A stretch of 64,000 nt of DNA from Stutzerimonas stutzeri (GCF_000219605.1 NC_015740.1:1984001-2048000), one strand, 5' to 3'. Shown: positions 17,754 through 26,239, numbered from the stretch's first letter. Numbers and translations: made by a program. The notes: a model not told the origin generated them from the sequence alone.

Positions 17754-18593
17754 TCAGCCGGCCACGGCGCTGAGTTTGGCCAGCTGCTCGAGGTCGGTGT
17801 GCATGCCGGAGGTTTCGCGGATGCGGGCGAGGATCTCGCGCTTGAGCTCAGTGAATTCCGGCGCGAGCTTCATGTCCTGGTGGCGCTGGGCCGGCAGCGG
17901 TACCTCGTAGATGGAATCGATGCGCCCGGGGCGTGGCGCCATCAGCACGATGCGGCTGCCCAGATAGATGGCTTCTTCGACATCGTGGGTGACGAACAGG
18001 ATGGTGCTCTTCTCCAGCCGGTGTACGTGACGGATCAGGTCATGCATGACTTCGCGGGTTTGCGCATCCAGCGCGCCGAAGGGCTCGTCCATCAGCAGTG
18101 TCGCGGGTCTGGGCAGCAGGGCGCGGGCAATGGCAACGCGTTGCTGCATGCCGCCGGAGAGCTGGCTGGGGTAGGCATCGGCGAAGCGCGTCAGACCCAT
18201 CAGGTTGAGCAGGGCATCGGCGCGGCCGGCGGCGGACTCCACGTCTCCATCGTGGCGCACGGTATCGCCGATCACCTTGAGCTGGCGGCAGAACTTGATG
18301 TTCTGCATCACCGTCAGCCAGGGGTAGAGGCTGTAGTGCTGGAAGACCATGGCACGGTCGACGCCGGGGCCGTCGATGGGCCTGCCGTCGAGCAGGATCT
18401 CGCCGCGACTCAGCGTCTCCAGGCCGGCGATGATGCGCAGCAGGGTGGACTTGCCGCAGCCCGAGGCGCCGACGAAGGTGACGAACTCGTTGGGCTGGAT
18501 GTCCAGGTCGATCGACTGCAGCGCCTGCACCTCACGGCGCTCGCTGACGAAGGTCTTGCCGACCTGGCGTACACGAATCTTGGCATCGGACAT
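17754..18593 (-). CDS. ABC transporter ATPase, NitT/TauT type
   Basis: A 279-residue ABC ATPase. Walker [10 protein letters not shown] (about 40-48), Q-loop [10 protein letters not shown], signature LSGGMQQR, Walker [12 protein letters not shown], and H-loop VTHD are all intact. The family is that of SsuB/TauB/NrtD. It is the last gene of the 26.3-to-17.7 kb riboswitch operon and directly follows its permease; together with the binding protein at the other end they make a full importer. ATG 18593 is used because GAGGA lies seven bases upstream; ATG 18599 would overlap the permease stop. Confidence 0.88.
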   Translation of the reverse strand: MSDAKIRVRQVGKTFVSERREVQALQSIDLDIQPNEFVTFVGASGCGKSTLLRIIAGLETLSRGEILLDGRPIDGPGVDRAMVFQHYSLYPWLTVMQNIKFCRQLKVIGDTVRHDGDVESAAGRADALLNLMGLTRFADAYPSQLSGGMQQRVAIARALLPRPATLLMDEPFGALDAQTREVMHDLIRHVHRLEKSTILFVTHDVEEAIYLGSRIVLMAPRPGRIDSIYEVPLPAQRHQDMKLAPEFTELKREILARIRETSGMHTDLEQLAKLSAVAG

Positions 18594-18595
18594 GG

Positions 18596-19474
18596 TCATT
18601 TCCTCATCCAGGGAAAGGCGCGGCGGTGCAACCAGCGGAAGGCCTGATCGGTGATCAGGCCGATGAGACCGATGAGCAGGATGCCCGCGAAGATCTTGTC
18701 GGTGTGCATGTAACGCTGCGCCTTGAGGATGGCGTAGCCGAGGCCGGAGTTGGCCGCGACCAGTTCGGCTACCACCAGGTAGGTCCAGGCCCAGCCACAG
18801 GTGATGCGCAGGGTGTCGAGCAGCGCCGGCTTGGCCGAAGGCAGGATCACCAGCTTGACGATCTCGCTGCGGTTGGCGCCCATGGTCTGCGCCGCCTCGA
18901 TCTGCGCCATGGGTACGCGGCGCACATCCTCGGCGACCATCAGCACCATCTGGAAAAAGGTGCCGATGAAGATGATCAGCACCTTGGAACCTTCGTCGAT
19001 GCCGACCCAGAGCATCACCAGCGGAATGAAGGCCACGGCCGGCATATAACGGATGAAGTCGGTTAGCGGTTCGAGAAAGGCCTGCACCGGCCGGTACGTG
19101 CCGATGTACAGCCCCAGCGGCAGGGCGATCAGTGCCGAGGCGCCGAAGCCGGCCATGACACGCCAGACGCTGATGCCGATGTCTCCCAGCAGCCCCTCGC
19201 TGGTCCACCAGCGGCCGATGCGCTCGAGCACTGCGCCGGGGCTGGGCATGAACATCGGGTCGGCCAGACCAAGGGCGGTCCACAGCCACCAGACGACGAA
19301 GGGCAGGCTCAGCCCGGCGCCGGTGAGCAGCCAGGCGCTGCGCCGCGAGAGCTCGCCGCGAATGCGCCAGAAACTGCCTCTGCGGACCACCGGTTCGGCT
19401 CGTGCGACGGGTGCTGTGGTGTGTCGTTGTTGAGCGGCGGGGGCAGTGGAGGGAATGCTGATCTGTGCGGTCAT
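18596..19474 (-). CDS. ABC transporter permease, NitT/TauT type
   Basis: A 292-residue inner-membrane protein with about six hydrophobic helices and the BPD_transp_1 EAA-type cytoplasmic loop (IEAAQTMGANRSEIVKLVILPSA). A long polar N-terminus (about 45 residues) precedes the first helix. Ending QAFRWLHRRAFPWMRK is usual for SsuC/TauC relatives. Its start overlaps the preceding gene by four bases. Confidence 0.88.
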   Translation of the reverse strand: MTAQISIPSTAPAAQQRHTTAPVARAEPVVRRGSFWRIRGELSRRSAWLLTGAGLSLPFVVWWLWTALGLADPMFMPSPGAVLERIGRWWTSEGLLGDIGISVWRVMAGFGASALIALPLGLYIGTYRPVQAFLEPLTDFIRYMPAVAFIPLVMLWVGIDEGSKVLIIFIGTFFQMVLMVAEDVRRVPMAQIEAAQTMGANRSEIVKLVILPSAKPALLDTLRITCGWAWTYLVVAELVAANSGLGYAILKAQRYMHTDKIFAGILLIGLIGLITDQAFRWLHRRAFPWMRK

Positions 19475-20280
19475 GCGGGGACCTCCTCTGTAGCGGTAGG
19501 CACATCCAGTTCGACGCGTTGCCAGCCGCCGGCCGCCGGATAACGGCCCAGCGCGGCGAGGTCCGCGGCGGGCAGACTGGCGGGGTCGGCGAAGTTCCAG
19601 TAGCTCGACAGCAGCGCGTCGCCGACGCGGCCGGGCAGCGTCGAATGGGTGATCTGCCAGGGTGTGGCGCCGTTGCGGTGGCGGCCGAAGGACAGCTCGC
19701 AGGCCAGCAGCTGCGGCCGCAACGCGGGCCCGACGGCGGCCAGCTGTTCACGCAGATGCCCCGAGCTGGCCGGCAGCAGAATCGGCCGCTCGGCGGCGAA
19801 CAGGAAGTAGTCGCCCGCTACCAGCAGGCAGGCCTGGCGGGCTGGCTGCTCCGCCGCGCGCAGCCAGATACCCCAGTTGCGCCCCTGCGATTCCGGCAGG
19901 CGCTGCCAGATTTCGTGATAGCTGCCGTCCAGCCCGTCTTCCAGCAGCCGTTCCGAGGTCTCGAAGCGCATCAGGCCGATATCCGCAGGCCCGCCCGGCG
20001 GCTGGAAGTCGATCAGGCGATGCCACTGGCAGATATCGCCGTTGACCTCGGTGATGCCGGCAAAGCCGGCCTGTTCACTCAGCGCCAACTGCTGGGCATG
20101 GCTGCAGGTTTCAAGCGAAGCTGCCGGTGCCACGGGTTGACCCCCCGGCAGACGCAGGTCGGCGTGCAGGCAGGCGGTCTGCAGCCAGTAGACTTCGCTG
20201 GTTTCGTCGCGCAGGCCGGCCGTGGTGGTCAGCAGGCGGCGGCGCCAGACGCCGAGATAGGCATCGGGAACGGTTTTCAT
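19471..20280 (-). CDS. Unrecognised protein in the riboswitch operon
   Basis: A 269-residue protein without signal peptide or membrane helices. I do not recognise the family with confidence. It is rich in Trp, Gln and Leu with repeated short beta-like stretches: VYWLQTACLHADLRLPGG, FAGITEVNGDICQWHRLIDFQPPGGPADIGLMRF, a YHEIWQRLP segment and AACELSFGR-type strands. That pattern looks like a beta-barrel (lipocalin-like) small-molecule-binding or isomerase protein, possibly related to proteins annotated HRI1-like. GGAG lies eight bases upstream of the ATG. It overlaps the permease gene by four bases, so it belongs to the guanidine-I riboswitch operon. No catalytic residues can be assigned. Confidence 0.7.
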   Translation of the reverse strand: MKTVPDAYLGVWRRRLLTTTAGLRDETSEVYWLQTACLHADLRLPGGQPVAPAASLETCSHAQQLALSEQAGFAGITEVNGDICQWHRLIDFQPPGGPADIGLMRFETSERLLEDGLDGSYHEIWQRLPESQGRNWGIWLRAAEQPARQACLLVAGDYFLFAAERPILLPASSGHLREQLAAVGPALRPQLLACELSFGRHRNGATPWQITHSTLPGRVGDALLSSYWNFADPASLPAADLAALGRYPAAGGWQRVELDVPTATEEVPA

Positions 20281-20329
20281 GGGTAATGCTCCGCAAATGA
20301 CGTGCTTCGGGCGCGATCAGGCTGGGGGG

Positions 20330-20989
20330 TCATGGCGATCCCTCCAGTTGGCTCAGCAGCTCTTGGCTGTCGATCACGCTGCCGAACAGGCCGCCTTCCA
20401 CCTCGATCATCGCCAGCGCAGCCGCATGCAGTTGCGGGTCGGCCGAGGCGCAGGCGTCGCGGACGGTCAGGCAGTCGAAGCCAAGGTCGATGGCCTGGCG
20501 CAGCGTCGAGGCCACGCAGACCTCGGTGGTCACGCCGGTCAGGATCAGCCGCTCGATGCCGCGGCGGCGCAGGATCAGTTCGAGATCGGTATGGGCGAAG
20601 GCGCTGTAGCCCGGCTTGTCGATCACCGGCTCGCCGGCGCGCGGTTGCAGCTCGTCGATCAGGTCATGGCCGAATTCGCCGCGCACCAGCAGGCGGCCGA
20701 GGGGGCCAGGGCTGCCGATGGCAGCGCCGGTGGCCTGGGCGCGGCGGCGTTTGGGCTCGGGCAGGTCGGAAAGATCCGGTCGATGGCCTTCACGGGTGTG
20801 CACCACCAGCATGCCCACGCCGCGCGCGCAATCCAGCAGCGCCTGGATCGCCGCGATCGGTGCGCGCAGGCGGCTAACGTCCATGCCGGCCTGGTCGGCG
20901 TATCCACCCAGCGCGCAGAAGTCGCGCTGCATGTCGATCACCAGCAGCGCCGTGTGCTCGAGGAGCAGCGGATGCGTCGTCAGGCTCAC
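20330..20989 (-). CDS. Isochorismatase-fold amidohydrolase, biuret/guanylurea-hydrolase-like
   Basis: A 219-residue cysteine hydrolase of the isochorismatase superfamily with the complete triad Asp19 (VIDMQRDF), Lys125 (IDKPGYSAF) and Cys158 (GVTTEVCVASTLR). The triad spacing, and text such as HTREGHRPDLSDLP, IGSPGPLGRLLVRGEFG and DLIDELQP, closely follow biuret hydrolase as I remember it (Asp36, Lys142, Cys175, a constant offset of 17). Biuret hydrolase makes allophanate; the related guanylurea hydrolase feeds guanidine metabolism. Both products are handled by enzymes encoded nearby. The GTG start shares GTGA with the creatininase stop and has AAGGAG eight bases upstream. The exact substrate is not readable. 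Confidence 0.85.
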   Translation of the reverse strand: MSLTTHPLLLEHTALLVIDMQRDFCALGGYADQAGMDVSRLRAPIAAIQALLDCARGVGMLVVHTREGHRPDLSDLPEPKRRRAQATGAAIGSPGPLGRLLVRGEFGHDLIDELQPRAGEPVIDKPGYSAFAHTDLELILRRRGIERLILTGVTTEVCVASTLRQAIDLGFDCLTVRDACASADPQLHAAALAMIEVEGGLFGSVIDSQELLSQLEGSP

Positions 20990-21747
20990 AGCGCAAACTC
21001 CTTGCACACCGCGGCGGCGATGCCTTCGACGATGTCGTGGGCCAGCCGCTGGCCTTTCGCCGCGCTGGAGCCTCTGGCCGAGGACAGCACCCCGGAGGGC
21101 GGCACCCATTCGGTACGGGTGGGGTACATGTCGTAGGGCGGAAAGTCGGCCGGGGCGTCGTCGGGAATCTTCTCCAGCGCGACCAGTTGCGGATGGAAAT
21201 GCAGCATCAGCGAGGTCTCGATCACCGCGGCATGCTCCAGCGCGAAACCGGGGAAGCCTTCCGGGAAGATGTCGGTCAGGGTCTGCTCGTGGCAGAAATC
21301 CCAGTGCTCCAGGCGCATTACCTCCAGCCCGGCGTCCGGCCCGAGGTCGCGCAGCGCCAGCTGGATGCCCTCGGCGACGAACCACTGGTTCTCGTAATGC
21401 CCGAGCACCAGCACCAGGCGGCGCACACCGTGGCGATGGAACTCACGCACGGCGTCGCGCACCAGGGCGCTCAAGGTTGCGCCATCCAGGCTGGTGGTAC
21501 CGCAGAAGTGCTGGCCGCCGCCGCATTTCGGTTGCGACTTGTAGCCGTATGACAGCGCCGGTGCCACCAGCCCGCCGACTCGTGCCGCCACGTCGGCGCT
21601 GATGGCACTGGCCAGTAGCGCGTCGGTGCCCAGCGGCAGGTGCGGGCCATGTTGCTCGGTGGCGCCGCAGGGCAGAAAGACCACGGCGCCTTCGCGCACG
21701 CGGCGTTCGTAATCGACCCAGCTCAGTTGATCCATGTGCACGGTCAT
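20986..21747 (-). CDS. Creatininase-family amidohydrolase
   Basis: A 253-residue protein with all five metal ligands of Pseudomonas creatininase at a constant offset of three: Glu31, His33 and Asp42 (ATEQHGPHLPLGTD), His117 and Glu119 (LGHYENQW). The surrounding text (GGGQHFCGTTSLDGATLS, IEAEGI-type helix, IETSLML, PPYDMYP) is closer to true creatininase than to the wider family. Creatininase opens creatinine to creatine. In the remembered P. putida enzyme a Trp (Trp174) closes over the substrate; the equivalent position appears to be Phe168 here, so the substrate may differ. No creatinase gene is present in the window. Four-base overlaps link it to both neighbours. Confidence 0.85.
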   Translation of the reverse strand: MTVHMDQLSWVDYERRVREGAVVFLPCGATEQHGPHLPLGTDALLASAISADVAARVGGLVAPALSYGYKSQPKCGGGQHFCGTTSLDGATLSALVRDAVREFHRHGVRRLVLVLGHYENQWFVAEGIQLALRDLGPDAGLEVMRLEHWDFCHEQTLTDIFPEGFPGFALEHAAVIETSLMLHFHPQLVALEKIPDDAPADFPPYDMYPTRTEWVPPSGVLSSARGSSAAKGQRLAHDIVEGIAAAVCKEFAL

Positions 21748-22628
21748 GCGCAGGTGCTCCTTGTCGCGATTGAAAGGGGACGTTCCGGCCAGCCGGCGAT
21801 CAGCGCGGCGGTGGTGATCAGGGCGGCGCCGAGCCATTCGTTCGGGCCGATGGCGTGGCTGCCGAACCAGGCGGACGACAGCACCGCGGCGATCAGCTCG
21901 AACACCACCAGCACCGCGGCGCGGCCGGCTTCCAGATGAGTCAGGCCGTACTGTACGGCGGCCATGCTGACCAGCCAGCCGAGGGCGAGCAGGGCGATCT
22001 GCCAGCTCAGGGTCAGATCCAGGGGCGGAAGTGGCTGGCGCAGCAGCAGGCAGAACAGCCCACCGAGCAGCGCGCTGCCGACGAAACTGACCAGCGCCTT
22101 GCTCGCCAGCGGCACCCGGTCGGCGGCGCGAGTGGCGAGGTTGTTGAGGCTGAAGGCGAGGCCGGCGGAAAGCGCCAGCCAGTCGTTTGCGCCGGGCGCG
22201 GCCAGCGCTTCGCTCGTGACGCCGAGGGTCAGGCCGATGCCGAGCATCGCCAGCCCCAGGGCGAACAGCCGCGTGCCGTTGAGGCGTTCGCCCAGCAGCA
22301 GCCAGCCGCCGACCATCGCCCACACCGGTGCCAGGTAGAACAGCAGCATCACCCGCACCACGTTGCCCTCCGCCAGGGCGGTAACCAGGGCGGCGGTGGC
22401 CCAGCCACCGCACAGGCCCATGGTGAGCACCTGGCGATACTGGCTCGCCCACTGGCGGCGCTGCTGCCAGAGCACCGGCAGCGCCAGCAGGCTGAGCAGC
22501 GAATAGGTCAGCAGCACCAGCGGCATGCCGGCCAGGCCGCGGGCGGCGAAGAACTGCAGCGGCAGCCAGCCCAGCCCCCACATGATGGCGCCGCCGATCA
22601 GCATGCCCTGTGGCATCAGGCTGTTCAT
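21744..22628 (-). CDS. EamA/DMT-family transporter
   Basis: A 294-residue membrane protein with ten hydrophobic helices in two EamA repeats (about 5-135 and 150-285). Repeat hallmarks are LLFYLAPVWAMVGGWLLLGERLNG in the first half and VLVVFELIAAVLSSAWFGSHAIGPNEWLGAALI in the second. Such transporters export or exchange amino acids and metabolites. In guanidine-I riboswitch operons, exporters of the SMR class are common; an EamA carrier could export guanidinium, an amine or an acid by-product. It overlaps SDR and creatininase genes by four bases at each end. Confidence 0.82.
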   Translation of the reverse strand: MNSLMPQGMLIGGAIMWGLGWLPLQFFAARGLAGMPLVLLTYSLLSLLALPVLWQQRRQWASQYRQVLTMGLCGGWATAALVTALAEGNVVRVMLLFYLAPVWAMVGGWLLLGERLNGTRLFALGLAMLGIGLTLGVTSEALAAPGANDWLALSAGLAFSLNNLATRAADRVPLASKALVSFVGSALLGGLFCLLLRQPLPPLDLTLSWQIALLALGWLVSMAAVQYGLTHLEAGRAAVLVVFELIAAVLSSAWFGSHAIGPNEWLGAALITTAALIAGWPERPLSIATRSTCA

Positions 22629-23380
22629 GCGCCCATCCAGGAGCCGCCGTTGGGCCCGAGCAGCTGTCCGGTGAAATAGCTCGCCTGCGGCGAAAGCAGG
22701 AAGACGATGGCCGCCGCGACTTCCTCCGGCGTACCCAGGCGCGCCATGGGGATCGCCAGCTCCTTGGCCATCCACTCGTCGCTCATGTGCTCCGGGCTGA
22801 CCATCGCCGTGGCGATGGGGCCGGGTGCGACGCCATTGATGCGGATGCCGTCTGCAGCGAACTCGCGGGCCAGTGAGCGGGTCAGGCCGATCACCCCGGC
22901 CTTGGCCGTGCAGTAGGCGGCGTACTGTTCGCGGCCGAGAAATCCGAGGTCCGAGGCGACATTGACGATGGCGCCGCTGCGCCGCGGCTGCATCTGTGCC
23001 AGTGCATGGCGGCAGCAGCGGTAGACGCCGGCGAGATCGACGCCCAGCACCCTTGCCCAGTCGGCCTCGCTGGTTTCGAGAAAGGGCTTTTCCAGGATCA
23101 CCCCGGCGTTGTTGACCAGCAGATCCAGCGGTCCCTGTGCCTCGATGGTCTCGAACATTGCCGCCACCGCAACCGGATCGCTGACATCGGCCTCGATGGC
23201 CCAGGCGCAGCCGCCGCTGGCGATGATCTGCTCGACCATTCGTTCCGCCAGGTCGTGTTGATCGCGATGATTGATCCAGACCCGCGCGCCTTCGGCGGCC
23301 AGCGCGAGTGCGGTGGCACGGCCGATGCCGGTCGCTGCGCCGGTGACCAGAGCGGTCAGCCCGGTAAGGATGGCAGCCAT
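22625..23380 (-). CDS. SDR-family dehydrogenase/reductase
   Basis: A 251-residue classical short-chain dehydrogenase. It has the cofactor motif TGAATGIG, NNAG, catalytic Ser in NVASDLG, and YCTAK with Tyr and Lys. A basic NHRDQHD segment after beta-2 hints at NADP preference. The rest resembles FabG/glucose-dehydrogenase-like enzymes (PGPIATAMVSPEH). It starts on a TGATG overlap with the previous SDR gene. Its substrate is unknown; two successive SDRs after a membrane oxygenase-like protein suggest stepwise oxidation of a hydroxylated intermediate. Confidence 0.85.
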   Translation of the reverse strand: MAAILTGLTALVTGAATGIGRATALALAAEGARVWINHRDQHDLAERMVEQIIASGGCAWAIEADVSDPVAVAAMFETIEAQGPLDLLVNNAGVILEKPFLETSEADWARVLGVDLAGVYRCCRHALAQMQPRRSGAIVNVASDLGFLGREQYAAYCTAKAGVIGLTRSLAREFAADGIRINGVAPGPIATAMVSPEHMSDEWMAKELAIPMARLGTPEEVAAAIVFLLSPQASYFTGQLLGPNGGSWMGA

Positions 23381-24168
23381 CAGTGCATCACCTCGCCGTG
23401 GCTGACCGACAGCGCCTGGCCGGTCAGGGCGGCGGCCAGCGGTGAGCCGAGGAACAGGAAGGTGCCGCCCAGATCGGCCGGTGTCAGCAGCTCCGGAATG
23501 GCCTGGTTGGCGAGTATCGCCGCGAGCTCGGCGCTGTCGCTGCGGCCGTTGGCGTCCGCCATCACCTTCAGCGAGCGCATGGCCGCATCGGTGCCGATCC
23601 AGCCGGGGCACACCGCGTTCACCCGGATGCGCCGCGGGCCCAGCTCCCAGGCCAGCGAGCGGGTCAGGCCGACCACCGCGTGCTTGCTGGCGACATAGGC
23701 GGAAAAGCCCGGCACGCCTTTCAGACCCCAGATGGAGGCCTGGTTGATCACGCTGGCGCCGGCGCGCAGGCGTGGCAGCAATGCGCGGGTCAGGCGCTGC
23801 ATGGAACCGACGTTGTTCTCCAGCAGGGCCGACCAGCGCTGATCGGCCTCGAAGCTGCACTCGCCCAGCGGCGTGGCGTACTCGACGCCGGCGTTGTTGA
23901 TCAGCACATCGGCGTTGAGGCCGCGGCAGGCGAGGTCATCGGCGTACTGCTGCACCGCCTGCCGATCACCCAGGTCCAGTGCGGTGCAGTGCAGCAGCGT
24001 CTCGCCAGCGAGTTCGTCGGCGAGCCGGGCGAGGGCGTCGGCGTCACGGTCCAGCAGCTCCAGGGTGGCGCCGGCAGCGGCGAAGCTCTGCGCCAGGCCC
24101 CGGCCGATGCCCCCGGCGGCGCCGGTGATGACCACGCAACGGCCTCGGTAATCCAGTGCCTTGTGCAT
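23380..24168 (-). CDS. SDR-family dehydrogenase/reductase
   Basis: A 262-residue classical SDR: cofactor loop TGAAGGIG, acidic ELLDRDAD after beta-2 (NAD preference), NNAG, catalytic Ser in NQASIWG, and YVASK. Compared with the next gene it has a longer substrate loop (MRSLKVMADANGRSDSAELAAILANQ). The start lies two bases after the desaturase-like gene. Likely works in series with it and the second SDR. Confidence 0.85.
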   Translation of the reverse strand: MHKALDYRGRCVVITGAAGGIGRGLAQSFAAAGATLELLDRDADALARLADELAGETLLHCTALDLGDRQAVQQYADDLACRGLNADVLINNAGVEYATPLGECSFEADQRWSALLENNVGSMQRLTRALLPRLRAGASVINQASIWGLKGVPGFSAYVASKHAVVGLTRSLAWELGPRRIRVNAVCPGWIGTDAAMRSLKVMADANGRSDSAELAAILANQAIPELLTPADLGGTFLFLGSPLAAALTGQALSVSHGEVMH

Positions 24169-24169
24169 G

Positions 24170-25192
24170 TCACACCGCCGTCAGGAACGAGACGCCCACG
24201 GCGCCGTAGAAGTTGTCGGCCTTGTTCGGTCCTTCGCTGACCACCCCGTAGTCATCGTCCAGCACGCGGCGTACGCGGTAGCGGTGGAAGCTGCCGAGCA
24301 GCTTGCGCATCGGGATGACCTGGTTGTAGGTGCTGCCGTACAGCTCGGCGTGGAGCTTGGGCAGGCGATACCAGGGCGCCACCGGCTTCTCGTGGTGGGC
24401 GTTGTGGAAGGAAAAGTTGAGCAGCAGCAGGTTCAGCGCCGGCCAGCGCTCGGAAACCACGTTGCTGTAGGTGTTCTGCTGCTCGTAGCTGCGGTCGCGG
24501 CGCTTGTCCTCCGGCAGCTTGCCACCGTCCTCCAGCACGGCGAAGGCCTCGTAGGTGTGCTGATAGGCATCGGCGAAACGCAGCACGCTGAGCATGATCA
24601 TCCAGGCCACGGCGTAGAGCAGCACGGCCTTCAGCGAGAGCACCGCGAGCCCGGCAAAGAGTAGTGTGCGAATGGCCAGCACCGCGGCGACCTTGCCGCG
24701 CCGGGCGCGGTGCTTGTCGTTGTCGGTGATGAAGGGAAGGGCGATCACATAGAAATGCATGATCAGCTCCACCGCCGGCACATAGGCCCATTCCAGCGCC
24801 AGCACCAGCTTCTGGAACCACAGCGGGCGTGCCTTGAGGAAGGCCTTGCTGTCGAAGGTGATCACGTCGGCGCGGTCGACGTGGTGGCGCATGTGCTTCT
24901 TGCGCAGGTCCTGGAATTCGGCGTAGCAGCTGCCGCACAGCCAGCTGCAGACATTGCCGGCCCATTCGTTGTGCTTGGGCACGCTGAAGATGGCGCCGTG
25001 GGCGAATTCGTGGACCAGGTAGGCGGCGATGATCATGCCGTGGGCCAGCAGCAGCGTGCCCAGCACGTTCAGCCAGCCGTTACCGACGAACAGCAGAGCC
25101 AGGCCGCCGCCGTAGGCGAGCGCGGTATAGAGGATCGCCAGCGTGTTGGGCAGGCGGCCATCGGCGTAACGGTACAGAGGTTTGGCAGTCAT
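24170..25192 (-). CDS. Membrane di-iron fatty-acid-desaturase-family protein (desaturase/hydroxylase)
   Basis: A 340-residue integral membrane protein with four to six hydrophobic helices and the three histidine boxes of the membrane di-iron superfamily: HEFAHG (His61, His65), HMRHH (His100, 103, 104) and HNAHHEKP (His263, 266, 267), plus a further DAYQHTYE (His212). These residues bind the two irons that activate oxygen for desaturation or hydroxylation. The family is mostly lipid-acting, but relatives hydroxylate alkanes and small polar molecules. Location under a guanidine-I riboswitch, with a small-molecule importer, dehydrogenases and amidohydrolases, argues for a soluble nitrogen compound as substrate. 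An electron donor (rubredoxin/ferredoxin) is not encoded nearby. Confidence 0.82.
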   Translation of the reverse strand: MTAKPLYRYADGRLPNTLAILYTALAYGGGLALLFVGNGWLNVLGTLLLAHGMIIAAYLVHEFAHGAIFSVPKHNEWAGNVCSWLCGSCYAEFQDLRKKHMRHHVDRADVITFDSKAFLKARPLWFQKLVLALEWAYVPAVELIMHFYVIALPFITDNDKHRARRGKVAAVLAIRTLLFAGLAVLSLKAVLLYAVAWMIMLSVLRFADAYQHTYEAFAVLEDGGKLPEDKRRDRSYEQQNTYSNVVSERWPALNLLLLNFSFHNAHHEKPVAPWYRLPKLHAELYGSTYNQVIPMRKLLGSFHRYRVRRVLDDDYGVVSEGPNKADNFYGAVGVSFLTAV

Positions 25193-25209
25193 GGTTTTTC
25201 TCCAGCACA

Positions 25210-25227
25210 GGCGGGCGACGGCCCGCC
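25210..25227 (-). other. Hairpin between binding-protein and desaturase-like genes
   Basis: GGCGGGC / GCCCGCC, 7-bp stem with a 4-base loop, in the 45-base gap after the binding-protein stop. On the minus strand no U-tract follows, and a GGAGAAAAACC ribosome site comes next. It probably works as an mRNA stability or partial termination element that keeps the binding protein in excess. Confidence 0.5.
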
Positions 25228-25237
25228 CGGCGTCGGC

Positions 25238-26239
25238 TTACTGGGCGAGCGCTTCGGTGAACTGGGCGTCGTAGGTCTGGCTGAAATCCGGGATGGTCGG
25301 GATCTGCCCGTTGTCCTTGAGCAGCTTGGCGATGATCGCGCCGCTGCCATGGAAGGAATGGGTGTCGTCGCCTGGGGTGAAGCTCTTGCCCATCTCCGCA
25401 AGGGGGATGTTGTAGGCGCCGGCCATCTGCTCGACGGCTTCTTCGGCGCTGACGCCGAGCACCTCGCCGATGATCTTCGCCGACTCCTCGGGGTGCGCCT
25501 GCATGTAGGCCAGGCCGTCGAGATAGCCCTGGATCATCGCCTTGATGGCGGCGGGCTTTTTGGCGATCACCGCCTCGTCGAAGACCAGCACGTCGGTGAT
25601 CAGCCCTGGTGCGTCCTTGGACGAATAGACCACCTTGAATTTGTCGCCGCCGCCCATGGAGAGGATCTGCGAAACGTTGGGCTCGTAGGTCACGCCGACC
25701 GGCAGGTTGCCCGAGGCCATGGCGCCGGGGATGCCTTCCGGAGTCATGTTGACGGCGTCGATGTCCTTGTCGCTCATGCCGTTCTGCTGCAGCGCGTAGG
25801 CCAGCAGGAAGTCGGAGGGCGACAGCGGGTTGAAGCCGACCTTCTTGCCCTTGAAGTCGGCGATGGACTGGATCGACGCGTCGGCAACGATGGCGTCACC
25901 GCCGTTGGAGAAGTCGATGGGCATCACCACGCGGTGCTTCAAGCCCTTGGCGACCGAGGCCACTACCTGATCGTAGGTGAGCATGCCACCGTCCAGCGCG
26001 CGGCTGAGCATGGCGGTGGGGATCAGCGCCGGGTCGTTGAAGAACTGCAGGTCCACGTCCAGGCCGTGGGGCTTGAACAGGTCTTTCTTGTCGGCGACGT
26101 AGAAGGGGCCATAGCCGGCCCAGACCACGGTGCCGATCTTCAGCTTCTCGGCGGCCTGGCTGGCCAGCGGTGAAAACAACGTCGCGACGGCCAGGCCGGC
26201 GGCGAGGAGGGTCTTGTTCAGCGAGCGCAGTGTGGACAT
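25238..26239 (-). CDS. ABC transporter substrate-binding protein, NMT1/TauA type
   Basis: A 333-residue periplasmic binding protein with a 29-residue signal peptide ending SQA and a mature start EKLKIGTVVWAGYGPFYVADKKDLFKPHGLDV, typical of the NitT/TauT (NMT1-like) group. It is the first gene after the 26.3 kb guanidine-I riboswitch. The cognate permease and ATPase are the last two genes of the same operon. The ligand is unknown; it differs strongly from the urea-carboxylase-type binding protein at 14.1 kb, so the two systems should take up different compounds. Confidence 0.88.
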   Translation of the reverse strand: MSTLRSLNKTLLAAGLAVATLFSPLASQAAEKLKIGTVVWAGYGPFYVADKKDLFKPHGLDVDLQFFNDPALIPTAMLSRALDGGMLTYDQVVASVAKGLKHRVVMPIDFSNGGDAIVADASIQSIADFKGKKVGFNPLSPSDFLLAYALQQNGMSDKDIDAVNMTPEGIPGAMASGNLPVGVTYEPNVSQILSMGGGDKFKVVYSSKDAPGLITDVLVFDEAVIAKKPAAIKAMIQGYLDGLAYMQAHPEESAKIIGEVLGVSAEEAVEQMAGAYNIPLAEMGKSFTPGDDTHSFHGSGAIIAKLLKDNGQIPTIPDFSQTYDAQFTEALAQ

